Under the pieces are notes generated by a model that was not told the DNA's origin, did not search any database, and saw only the letters and a list, made by a program, of their open reading frames with translations. A DNA stretch of 64,000 nucleotides from contig NC_010337.2 of the NCBI RefSeq assembly GCF_000019165.1, forward strand, positions 2,471,501 to 2,535,500. Direction: 5' to 3'. This DNA comes from Heliomicrobium modesticaldum Ice1. Its GTDB lineage: Bacteria > Bacillota > Desulfitobacteriia > Heliobacteriales > Heliobacteriaceae. This document shows, piece after piece, positions 41,377 to 49,001 of the stretch (position 1 is its first letter; every line of letters begins with the position of its first letter). A program made the translations under genes and the position numbers.

Positions 41377-43251
41377 GAGGGGGTGATTAACCCCCGTCCT
41401 CTCACACCACCGTACGTACCGTTCGGTATACGGCGGTTCATGCTGGTTGACGATGAGATTGGTATGTTTCGACTAAACTGACTAAGCCCTGTTCCCGCCA
41501 GTAGGCGAGGCCAAGGGCTTTATTCATTTGCGGGGTCAAGGACAGACGCCAATATCCTTTTCGTGAGCCGCTGATGTTGCATGCCCATTCCTCCGGGATC
41601 CCCAACGCCACTAAGTTTCGTCTTCGTGTCTTCGGGCGCTTCCATTGCTTGAGCAGGCACATCCGCAGTCGTCGGCGAAGCCACTCATCCAACTCTTTAA
41701 GTACGCTTGGCGTGTCAATGAGTCGAAAGTAGCCCATCCAGCCTTTCAGGTATTGGTTGAGGGTGACCAGTCGGTCCTCCATCGCAATGCTTCGGTTCCG
41801 CCCAGTGAACTGGCGGATCTTCTCTTTCACCCGTTTCACCGTTTGGGGGGCGAGCCGAATCTTTGCTGCCTTATGCCACGTAAATGAAAACCCCAGAAAC
41901 TTTCGGTTCCAGGGTCGGTCGACTGCGCTTTTCTCCCAGTTGACCTGCAGTTTTAACCGCCCCTCCAGAAACTTTGCCATACCCTCCATCACTCGTTGCC
42001 CTGCCCGTCGACTGCGGACGTAGACGTTACAGTCGTCGGCGTACCGGCAGAAGCGATGTCCCCGGCTTTCCAGTGCCTTATCCAAATCATCCAGGATGAT
42101 GTTCGCCAGCAAAGGGCTGAGTGGACCTCCCTGGGGTGTTCCTTCCTCGCTCTTCACACGAATCCCGTTGAGCATGACCCCGGCCTTGAGGTATTCTCGG
42201 ATCAACTTCAAGATTCGTTTGTCCTTCACCTTGCGCGCTACGCGCGCCATGAGAATGTCGTGATTGACGCGATCAAAGAACTGGGCCAGGTCCATGTCAA
42301 CCACCCATCGGTAGCCGTCGGCGATGTATTCCTTCGCTTTCTTCACCGCTTGGTGCGCACTCTTTCCCGGACGAAATCCGTAGCTGTTCGTGGAAAAGTC
42401 AGGGTCGAAGATCGGCATCAGGATCTGGTTCAGGGCCTGTTGGATCAGTCGATCGACGACAGTGGGAATGCCCAGCTTCCGTGTTCCGCCTTGGGGTTTG
42501 GGAATTTCAACCCGCCGGACCGGTTGCGGTCGATAGGTCCCCTCCAACAATTCCTGTTTAATGCGCGACCATTCCTCTTTTAGGTACGGGCGCAGGGATT
42601 CTAGCCCCATACCGTCGATTCCGGCCGCGCCTTTGTTGGCCATGACTCGCTTATACGCTTCCGTCATGTTCCCTCGTTCGACGACTTTCTCCATCAGGTC
42701 ATACGTCTCTTCGCGGGGTTGCTTCGCTTCTTGTGCCGGTAACGCGCTCGGCACTCCACCGGTCCCCTGCGGATTCACCGCTTCCTCCCGTTGGCAGTTC
42801 CCTTTCGGGATATTCGGCTGTCTCTGCGCGTCACGCGAACGCATCGTCGCTTCCCCTTCCATCATGTTCGGTCCTTCATCTGGCCGGACGTCGGGCCAGC
42901 CTACTATGACCTCTGCTGACTCCTGCCGGTTCAGCCACGCCTTTCGGCGTGGTTTCCCAAGTTACTTGGTCCCCCGGCAGGCCTCCCCGGGTAAGAACGT
43001 TGCCTTTCCCTCCATCTACCCGCCCCATTTACTCTCGGCAGCCTTCGGTGACAAGGACTTCGCTTTGTTCGGCAAGCTCATCCAACTGCCGCTAGCCTCA
43101 CCTGGGGTTCGTGGTCCTCGGGCCGGAGGTTTGCCGCTGGCTTCCTTCAGATTCCGCCTCGCGGCGGACACCCTTGCCTTAAGCTAACGCCTACTGCCAC
43201 CTTCGGCGTTCGGGACTTCCACCCTAGAGACAACGCCCATGCCGGGCGCAC
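41373..43251 (-). mobile_element. Group II intron with reverse transcriptase, inserted antisense at the 3' end of fur
   Basis: On the minus strand the element begins GTGCGCCCGGCATGGGCG (43251 downward), the standard group II 5' end. It ends with domain V (GAACCGCCGTATACC... to ACGTACGGTGGTGTG, about 41438-41392) and domain VI (GACGGGGGTTAATCACCCCC then TCCTAC). Total 1879 bases. The 5' exon is a perfect terminator-like hairpin 6 bases away, which suits class C introns that insert after terminators. Exact 3' boundary is inferred from CCTAC and could shift by a few bases; the domain V motif and RT are certain. Confidence 0.9.
41438..42865 (-). CDS. ltrA: Group II intron reverse transcriptase/maturase
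   Basis: 475 aa. An RT domain with QGGPLSPLLANIILDDLD, the catalytic FCRYADDCNVYV (YADD) and the upstream motifs (KLGIPTVVDRLIQQAL, FSTNSYGFRPGKSAHQAV). A maturase domain X follows (FRLIDTPSVLKELDEWLRRRL, QWKRPKTRRRNL). There is no H-N-H endonuclease domain, as in class C enzymes. The protein splices and mobilises the surrounding intron. The frame is intact, so the element may be active. ATG 42865 has GAAGGA upstream; ATG 42844 is also possible. Confidence 0.95.
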   Translation of the reverse strand: MMEGEATMRSRDAQRQPNIPKGNCQREEAVNPQGTGGVPSALPAQEAKQPREETYDLMEKVVERGNMTEAYKRVMANKGAAGIDGMGLESLRPYLKEEWSRIKQELLEGTYRPQPVRRVEIPKPQGGTRKLGIPTVVDRLIQQALNQILMPIFDPDFSTNSYGFRPGKSAHQAVKKAKEYIADGYRWVVDMDLAQFFDRVNHDILMARVARKVKDKRILKLIREYLKAGVMLNGIRVKSEEGTPQGGPLSPLLANIILDDLDKALESRGHRFCRYADDCNVYVRSRRAGQRVMEGMAKFLEGRLKLQVNWEKSAVDRPWNRKFLGFSFTWHKAAKIRLAPQTVKRVKEKIRQFTGRNRSIAMEDRLVTLNQYLKGWMGYFRLIDTPSVLKELDEWLRRRLRMCLLKQWKRPKTRRRNLVALGIPEEWACNISGSRKGYWRLSLTPQMNKALGLAYWREQGLVSLVETYQSHRQPA

Positions 43252-43257
43252 CGAGCG

Positions 43258-43284
43258 GAAACCAGGGATTGACTCCCTGGTTTC
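43258..43284. terminator. Terminator-like hairpin flanking the intron (original fur terminator)
   Basis: Perfect 11-bp stem GAAACCAGGGA/TCCCTGGTTTC with loop TTGAC, 6 bases outside the intron 5' end. Confidence 0.78.
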
Positions 43285-43397
43285 TCACTTTGCATAGCCT
43301 CGATGAAACGCCTCTTCTCAATGCCCAAAGGTGTTTTCGCACCGCCGATTCGATGATAGAATAAAAAAACGGGGGATAATGAGAGGAGTAGTGACCG

Positions 43398-43958
43398 GTG
43401 CTGAAGACATACTATCATCCAGAACCGATGACCTACGATGGAACACAACTGCGCTCCCTATGGACATACCGTCATTTTCACATCATGGGGGACAGCATCG
43501 TCACCTTCCGAGGGCCCTGTAAAGTCAGCCTAGACAAGATGGTCGATCTGGAAGATGTTCTCGTCGGTGACAGCATCTACAGCGCCGAGATGCTGCATTT
43601 TATCATCGAACATTTCGATATGGACCTCGAGAAGACGGTCTACCGACAACGACTCTTCATGGCCATGATCAAAGAGGATCTGGAAGAGGTCTGTGGCGGC
43701 GCCCTGATTCGTCGCGGAGACGACCTCTACTGGCGGGAAAAGAAACTCTCCGTCTCTATCGCTACCTTGTCACCGGTGTCCACCCTGATCCATGTGGGGT
43801 TGAACCTGCGGACAGAGGGGACGCCAGTGCCGACAGCTTCGTTGGAGCAGATCGGAGAAAAGGACCCTGAGGGATTTGCTCGCCGTCTGATGAATCAATA
43901 CGCCGCGGAAGTGGCTGATATCTATCTCGCCCGCTGCAAAGTTCGAGGAGTTGAATAA
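43398..43958 (+). CDS. DUF366 family protein
   Basis: 186 aa from GTG 43398 (GAGAGGAG upstream). Family-like segments are RGPCKVSLDKMVDLEDVL, DSIYSAEMLHFIIEHFDMDLEK and TVYRQRLFMAMIKEDLEE, with a C-terminal GLNLRTEGTPVPTASLEQIG. DUF366 is of unknown function, and the position just upstream of queE and folE suggests a role in pterin or queuosine synthesis. The stop overlaps the start region of queE. Confidence 0.75.
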   Translation: MLKTYYHPEPMTYDGTQLRSLWTYRHFHIMGDSIVTFRGPCKVSLDKMVDLEDVLVGDSIYSAEMLHFIIEHFDMDLEKTVYRQRLFMAMIKEDLEEVCGGALIRRGDDLYWREKKLSVSIATLSPVSTLIHVGLNLRTEGTPVPTASLEQIGEKDPEGFARRLMNQYAAEVADIYLARCKVRGVE

Positions 43959-43962
43959 TTCA

Positions 43963-44691
43963 TTGCCTACGGCCGATCTCGTCGAAATCATGGTTTCTGC
44001 TCAGGGGGAGGGACCCTGGATCGGTTGCCGGCAGGTCTTCTTACGCTTTTTCGGCTGCAACCTCTCTTGTTCCTACTGTGACACCCCGGGTAGCCGGGGG
44101 CCGCGTCCATCGGCCTGCCGAATCGAAAAGGAACCCGGCAGCAGCCTCTTTGATCTTTGGGAAAATCCAGTCACAGTGGATCGGGTCGCCGAATACCTCT
44201 GCCATACCGTTCCCATCCATTCGGTCAGCCTGACCGGAGGAGAACCATTGCTGCATGTCGAATTTATCCAACAGCTGATCCCATTGCTGGGAGCGCAGCG
44301 ACCCGACCTGTACCTGGAAACAAACGGGACACTGCCTGAACAGTTAGCCCTCATCGTAGATGACCTGGACTATGTCAGCATGGACCTCAAGACGCCCTTG
44401 GACAACCACTGGGATCTGCATCGCCTTTTTTTACGTATCGCCTCCCGTAAAAAAGGTTATGTCAAAATCGTTATTACCCCGACTACGGCACTTGATGTGG
44501 TGCAGCGAGCGGCTGCGATCATTGAGGAAGAAGCCCCGCATTTTCCGCTGGTGTTGCAGCCTGTCACGGGAAAAACGGGACTGCCCCTGACCGTCCCTGG
44601 TCACCTGCTTAACCTGCAAGGAGCCGCCCTGGCCATCCATCGCGACGTCCGCATCATCCCCCAGGTCCATCCGATTTTGGGTATCTTATGA
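43963..44691 (+). CDS. queE: 7-carboxy-7-deazaguanine synthase QueE (radical SAM)
   Basis: 242 aa from TTG 43963; a TTG at 43951 touches the GGAG RBS, so the later start is preferred. The radical-SAM cluster is C32-x3-C36-x2-C39 (GCNLSCSYCDT), preceded by SAQGEGPWIGCRQVF, followed by LTGGEPLLH. QueE turns 6-carboxy-tetrahydropterin into the deazaguanine core of queuosine. folE follows 16 bases later and DUF366 precedes it. queD and queC are not in the window. Confidence 0.92.
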   Translation: MPTADLVEIMVSAQGEGPWIGCRQVFLRFFGCNLSCSYCDTPGSRGPRPSACRIEKEPGSSLFDLWENPVTVDRVAEYLCHTVPIHSVSLTGGEPLLHVEFIQQLIPLLGAQRPDLYLETNGTLPEQLALIVDDLDYVSMDLKTPLDNHWDLHRLFLRIASRKKGYVKIVITPTTALDVVQRAAAIIEEEAPHFPLVLQPVTGKTGLPLTVPGHLLNLQGAALAIHRDVRIIPQVHPILGIL

Positions 44692-44707
44692 ATAGCAGGT
44701 GAATGAT

Positions 44708-45280
44708 ATGGATTTGATGAAGATCGAACAGGCGGTCTATATGATCCTTGAGGCCATCGGCGAGGATCCCCGGCGGGAGGGTCTCGTAGATACGCCGCGC
44801 CGAGTCGCCCGCATGTACCAGGAGATCCTGGGCGGCCTGGAGGAGGATCCGAAACGCCATCTGGAAGTGATCTTTACAGAAGAGCATGAAGAGATGGTTT
44901 TAGTCAAAGACATTCCCTTATACTCTGTCTGTGAACACCATCTGCTGCCCTTCTACGGTGTCGCCCATGTGGCCTACATCCCCCGTTCCGGCATGATCAC
45001 CGGTTTAAGCAAGTTGGCTCGCCTGGTGGAAGGGTTTGCCAAGCGTCCTCAGCTGCAGGAGCGCCTCACCGCGCAAATCGCTGACGCGATCGTAGAAAAG
45101 CTGAATCCCCAAGGTGTACTCGTCGTCATTGAAGCCGAACACATGTGCATGACCATGCGTGGCGTCAAGAAACCGGGATCACGGACGGTCACCTCGGCGG
45201 TGCGAGGGATTTTCCGAAGCCGCCCGGCGACGCGCAGTGAAGCCATTTCCCTGATTCGCAGTTCGCGGAACCTTCCTTAA
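44708..45280 (+). CDS. folE: GTP cyclohydrolase I
   Basis: 190 aa from ATG 44708 (AGGTGA). Opens pterin synthesis by converting GTP to dihydroneopterin triphosphate. Markers: [32 protein letters not shown] (zinc Cys and His), [23 protein letters not shown] split as [15 protein letters not shown], and [19 protein letters not shown]. Clustering with queE implies dual supply of folate and queuosine precursors. Confidence 0.95.
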   Translation: MDLMKIEQAVYMILEAIGEDPRREGLVDTPRRVARMYQEILGGLEEDPKRHLEVIFTEEHEEMVLVKDIPLYSVCEHHLLPFYGVAHVAYIPRSGMITGLSKLARLVEGFAKRPQLQERLTAQIADAIVEKLNPQGVLVVIEAEHMCMTMRGVKKPGSRTVTSAVRGIFRSRPATRSEAISLIRSSRNLP

Positions 45281-45307
45281 CGAAATACTGAGCCGGGAGG
45301 AATCGCG

Positions 45308-45808
45308 ATGGCGCACAGGCTCTTTACATATGGCACGCTGATGGACCGCGACACCATGGAAGGCTTGCTGGAGCACAAGGCCGGCATCACCCGTCCGGCC
45401 ATCCTGACCGGCTACCAGACCTACCCCTCTGCTTATGGCTACCCCTATATCTTACCGGTTCAGGAGGGAAAGGTGGAGGGGGTGCTCTGGAGCGATCTCA
45501 GCGATGAAGACCTGCTTCGCACCGACGAATACGAGGGTCTCCTCGATGAAAACCCCATGTATTTTCGAAAATCAATCACCGTGGATGTCGATGGCCAACC
45601 GGTAGAAGCCTGGGTCTACATTGGCATCCCGGAAGCTTTTACTGATGTTTCCGTCGATTTTGAACCGCTGGCGACGAAGGAGATTCCCGATAACGTCGAC
45701 ATATACACCCTGGTCGATTTCCTCAACGACACCTTGAAGGACGATGGTCTGCTCTTCAGGGTGAAAAAAAAGGGCGAGACGATGACCATTTCCATCTACA
45801 AGGTATAA
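45308..45808 (+). CDS. Gamma-glutamylcyclotransferase-fold (AIG2/GGCT-like) protein
   Basis: 166 aa. Opens with HRLFTYGTLMDRDTMEGLL, the YGxL/GGCT signature loop, and has VQEGKVEGVLWSDLSDEDLL and LRTDEYEGL, where the catalytic Glu of the family lies in the DEYEG segment. The substrate is unknown; the family includes cyclotransferases acting on gamma-glutamyl or related amines. RBS GGGAGG. Confidence 0.85.
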   Translation: MAHRLFTYGTLMDRDTMEGLLEHKAGITRPAILTGYQTYPSAYGYPYILPVQEGKVEGVLWSDLSDEDLLRTDEYEGLLDENPMYFRKSITVDVDGQPVEAWVYIGIPEAFTDVSVDFEPLATKEIPDNVDIYTLVDFLNDTLKDDGLLFRVKKKGETMTISIYKV

Positions 45809-45855
45809 GATGTAGTAAAGTTTTCCATAAATGGATCTCGCTGGGGGATAGCTCC

Positions 45856-46068
45856 ATGATCGATCTGGATCTCTGCATCAATTGTTACCTTGATTTGCAG
45901 CCGTCCCAATGGGAAATCATATGGGCACGGGATTCGCGGTACATCCTTCGATGTCCCCGGTGCCGCGCCTTTCATTCCTGGGCGCCCGGGACCGGGCTTT
46001 GGATCGGTCCGAGAAAAGGCAGCTCGGGTCATATCCGACTGGAGGAAAAATGTTGCGCATTCTGCTGA
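45856..46068 (+). CDS. Small Cys-rich hypothetical protein (70 aa) overlapping surE
   Basis: ATG 45856 behind GGGGGATAG. CINC near the N-terminus, CPRC in the middle and KCCAFC at the C-terminus suggest a zinc-binding fold. It overlaps the surE start by 19 bases. Unknown family. Confidence 0.5.
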   Translation: MIDLDLCINCYLDLQPSQWEIIWARDSRYILRCPRCRAFHSWAPGTGLWIGPRKGSSGHIRLEEKCCAFC

Positions 46069-46871
46069 CCAATGACGACGGGATCCATGCGCCGGGCATT
46101 CATGCCTTATGGCGCATCTTCGATGATTGGGCTGACATCTTCGTGGTCGCTCCCGATACGGAGCGGAGCGCCACTGGTCACGGCATCACCGTTCACCAAC
46201 CCCTGCGTGTGGAAAAGCTGTCCTTTGCCAATCCTCATTGTCACGGTTGGGCCGTCAATGGCACACCGGCTGATTGTGTCAAACTGGCTATGGAGGAACT
46301 CCTGGCAGAACCGCCTCACATTGTTATCTCTGGCATCAACCGCGGCCCTAATCTGGGAACTGATGTGCTCTACTCTGGAACCGTTTCAGCTGCCATGGAA
46401 GGGGTCATCTACGGCGTCCCGTCAATCGCTGTTTCGGTCACCGGCTGGCACACAGCAGACTATACCGTCGCCGCCGAAACGACCCGCTTGCTCTGCGAAA
46501 AACTGGTGGCCCGGGGGCTGACGCCGGATACTTTTCTCAACGTGAATGTGCCTGATTTGCCCCGTGAACGCATTGCCGGCATCCAGGTGACAAAACTGGG
46601 AAGCCGTCGCTACCAGAACATCTTTGACAAGCGGACTGATCCGCGCGGCCGTACCTACTACTGGATGGCTGGAGAGGTTCATGACGTCGACGCCGGCGAA
46701 GGCACCGACATTAGCGCCGTCAACGCCGGCGCCATCTCGGTGACACCGATTCATTTCGATCTCACCAACTACTCCCTAATCCAAGAGGTATCAGATTGGC
46801 TCGGCGGGGGATCATCTCCCTTCGCAGATAGAAATAAAAAAGATGATGTCGAGACAAAAAGGAAGGCCTAG
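46050..46871 (+). CDS. surE: 5'-nucleotidase SurE
   Basis: 273 aa from ATG 46050 (GGAGG 4 bases upstream). SurE dephosphorylates 5'- and 3'-nucleotides. Hallmarks: LLTNDDGIHAPGI, VVAPDTERSATGHGIT, VNGTPADCV, ISGINRGPNLGTDVLYSGTVSAAMEG (split at GTDV) and NVNVPDLPR. A long hairpin (GGAAGGCCTAGCCTTCC) spans its stop. Confidence 0.94.
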   Translation: MLRILLTNDDGIHAPGIHALWRIFDDWADIFVVAPDTERSATGHGITVHQPLRVEKLSFANPHCHGWAVNGTPADCVKLAMEELLAEPPHIVISGINRGPNLGTDVLYSGTVSAAMEGVIYGVPSIAVSVTGWHTADYTVAAETTRLLCEKLVARGLTPDTFLNVNVPDLPRERIAGIQVTKLGSRRYQNIFDKRTDPRGRTYYWMAGEVHDVDAGEGTDISAVNAGAISVTPIHFDLTNYSLIQEVSDWLGGGSSPFADRNKKDDVETKRKA

Positions 46872-46943
46872 CCTTCCTTTCGCGATCTGTTCCGTCCTGT
46901 TTACCTCCCAGCGCCTTCCATCGGCCAATGATCGACCGGTCCG

Positions 46944-47180
46944 TTACGACGTCGGCCCCTTGCCATCCTGGACCAACAACGCCTCAGCCCGGCGGACCAT
47001 GGCCTTTACCATGCTGCCCCCAATCTTGCCCCCCACACGGCCGCAATCGCTGGTCGTCAAAGCGCCCCAGTAGCCGTCGTGGATTTTTGGCGTCAGCCCC
47101 AATTCCTCGGCAATCTCGTACTTAAAAGCATCACGTACAGACTCGGGAAAAATCTTTCCTCGCGGAAAAAACCGGGCCAG
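46944..47180 (-). CDS. Alpha/beta-type small acid-soluble spore protein, apparent CTG start
   Basis: Minus strand frame of 78 codons. Residues 13-30 (ESVRDAFKYEIAEELGL) and 37-69 (GYWGALTTSDCGRVGGKIG, KAMVRRAEALL) are those of alpha/beta SASPs, which coat spore DNA. No ATG, GTG or TTG lies in frame upstream of the first conserved residues. A strong GGAGGAGG (47189-47196 on the plus strand as CCTCCTCC) is followed 9 bases later by CTG at 47180-47178, so CTG is the likely start. A germination protease site could not be located with certainty. Confidence 0.75.
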   Translation of the reverse strand: MARFFPRGKIFPESVRDAFKYEIAEELGLTPKIHDGYWGALTTSDCGRVGGKIGGSMVKAMVRRAEALLVQDGKGPTS

Positions 47181-47275
47181 GGGGAACCACCTCCTCCGTG
47201 TATCTAGTATCTTCCACCGAGTTTTCCGCTATGACGAAAAAATCATGGCCCATCCGCTAAAAAACGGGTCATCTA

Positions 47276-47314
47276 GCAGGCGCCTCCACATGTAAAGCGC
47301 CTGCTCATTTTTTC
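47276..47314. terminator. Terminator hairpin between SASP and spoVB
   Basis: GCAGGCGC/GCGCCTGC 8-bp stem, loop about 13 bases, T6 on the plus strand and a T-rich tract further along on the minus strand, just after the spoVB stop. Confidence 0.65.
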
Positions 47315-48888
47315 CGGAGCCATCCAAGCAACCAGACCCCTCCTGGAAAACTGCGCAGATCAGCAGCAGTCAAACCTCCATATGCAGCCAGCGTGACGAA
47401 GTAGAGAATACCCATAATAGCCACCATCGCTACCAAGGCCGTTACGTCAGAGCGCCCTGCGAAGGCGGTTACCTGAAGGCACACCCATAGGCCGGCGGCC
47501 GCGACGAGAGCAGCAGGAAGGGGCAACAGGGAAGAGGACAGTTCCCTTCCCGTGAGACCGAGTCGTCGGTGAAACCAAAAAAGATGCAACAGAGCCGCCA
47601 GGATGTTGGAAATCGTAAAGCCATAGGCGATGCCATTCAGACCAACGGAAGGCAAGGTGGCCAGGGTGAGGAAGAGACCGACGCGGAGCAATGACGTGGC
47701 CACTGTAACGAGGAGTGGGAAAACGACCATTCCCAGGCCTTGCAAGATTCCGCCGGTGGTGCTTTGCAGGTAGAAAAAAGGAGCGCCCCAAGCTAGGATT
47801 TGAATCGTATCGCCCATATGGTCCAAACCGAAAAACAGTGACGCAAAACGATCGCCGATGATGCCGAGCAACACCGCCGCCGGCCAGCCGATCACCGCCG
47901 TCAGGCGCAGCGCCTTGACAGCCCGGTAGCGCACCGTCCGCTCCTGCTTGAGCGCCCAACTTTCGGCAATGCCGGGAACTAAGCTGACCGATAGGGGCGC
48001 CGTGAATACAGCAGGAATAGCGATCAGGGGAACTAAGCCACCGACGAGACTGCCGAAGGCGGTCGTGGCTTCTGATAAAGAGAGACCGGCCTGTTGGAGG
48101 ACGCGCGGGATCAGGTAGGCGTCAAGACCCATGATCAGACAGGCCGCAATCCGAGAAGCGGCTACCGGGCAAGCCACCGGCCAGAGTGAACGCAGCGCCT
48201 GTCCCGTGCTGATCGTTGCCCGGGCACGGTAGCCAGCCCAGAAGAGCTTGAGCCGGCTGAAGAACAAAGGACTTGCAAATATCAGCAGGGTAACGAGACC
48301 GAACAATTCGCCGAGAGTGATCCCCAAGGTCATTCCGGCAGCCGCCCAGCCGGCGCCGCGGGGTAGCAACACCAGTGCCAGGGAGATTCCACTGACGATG
48401 CGCACTACCTGCTCGACAAAAGAGGCGATCGAGGATGGTGCCATCTCCTGCATGCCTTGACAGAAGGAACGGATCGCCGAGGCGAAACTGATCAGTACGA
48501 TGCTGGGCAAGAGAGGCCAAAAGGCGGTCACTGCACGATCATCAGCCACCAACGCCGGAAAGAGGGAACGGGAGAGCAGAAATGCCGCAGCCGTCACTGC
48601 CATTCCGCCGGCAACCAACAGCAGTACGGACACCTTCATCAGGCGCCGCACATTGCCCCAGCGGTTATAAGCAGCTTCCTCGGCGATTCTTTTCGTCAAC
48701 GCCACCGGAATGCCAAAAGTGGCCGCCACCAGTAAGAGTATGTAGACGGGATAGATCATCTGAAAGAGCCCGACCGTCTCTGCGCCAATGTATCTCATCA
48801 GTACAATCTGGTTATAAAAGGAAAGCAAACGGTTTAACAACGTAGCCGCCATCAGGACGAGGGTGCCATAGGTCAAGGCGGTGGCCAT
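47305..48888 (-). CDS. spoVB: Stage V sporulation protein B / MOP-superfamily flippase
   Basis: 527 aa from ATG 48888 (AGGAGGTGG). About 14 hydrophobic helices with the polysaccharide-transporter (MurJ/SpoVB) layout: LLNRLLSFYNQIVLMRYIG, LFQMIYPVYILLLVAATFGIP and SFCQGMQEMAPSSIASFVEQ. Such proteins flip lipid-linked wall precursors across the membrane; SpoVB is needed for spore cortex synthesis. Neighbour of the spore gene above, but the exact paralogue in the family cannot be fixed. Confidence 0.85.
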   Translation of the reverse strand: MATALTYGTLVLMAATLLNRLLSFYNQIVLMRYIGAETVGLFQMIYPVYILLLVAATFGIPVALTKRIAEEAAYNRWGNVRRLMKVSVLLLVAGGMAVTAAAFLLSRSLFPALVADDRAVTAFWPLLPSIVLISFASAIRSFCQGMQEMAPSSIASFVEQVVRIVSGISLALVLLPRGAGWAAAGMTLGITLGELFGLVTLLIFASPLFFSRLKLFWAGYRARATISTGQALRSLWPVACPVAASRIAACLIMGLDAYLIPRVLQQAGLSLSEATTAFGSLVGGLVPLIAIPAVFTAPLSVSLVPGIAESWALKQERTVRYRAVKALRLTAVIGWPAAVLLGIIGDRFASLFFGLDHMGDTIQILAWGAPFFYLQSTTGGILQGLGMVVFPLLVTVATSLLRVGLFLTLATLPSVGLNGIAYGFTISNILAALLHLFWFHRRLGLTGRELSSSLLPLPAALVAAAGLWVCLQVTAFAGRSDVTALVAMVAIMGILYFVTLAAYGGLTAADLRSFPGGVWLLGWLRKK

Positions 48889-49001
48889 GGCCCACCTCCT
48901 AAAAATTCAGTATGTTCCTACAAAAGTGAAAAGGATTTTTATACCTTAACGTATAATTAATAAAATAGTTCAAATCATCCCTAGGGAAGGAGGGTTCCAG
49001 T

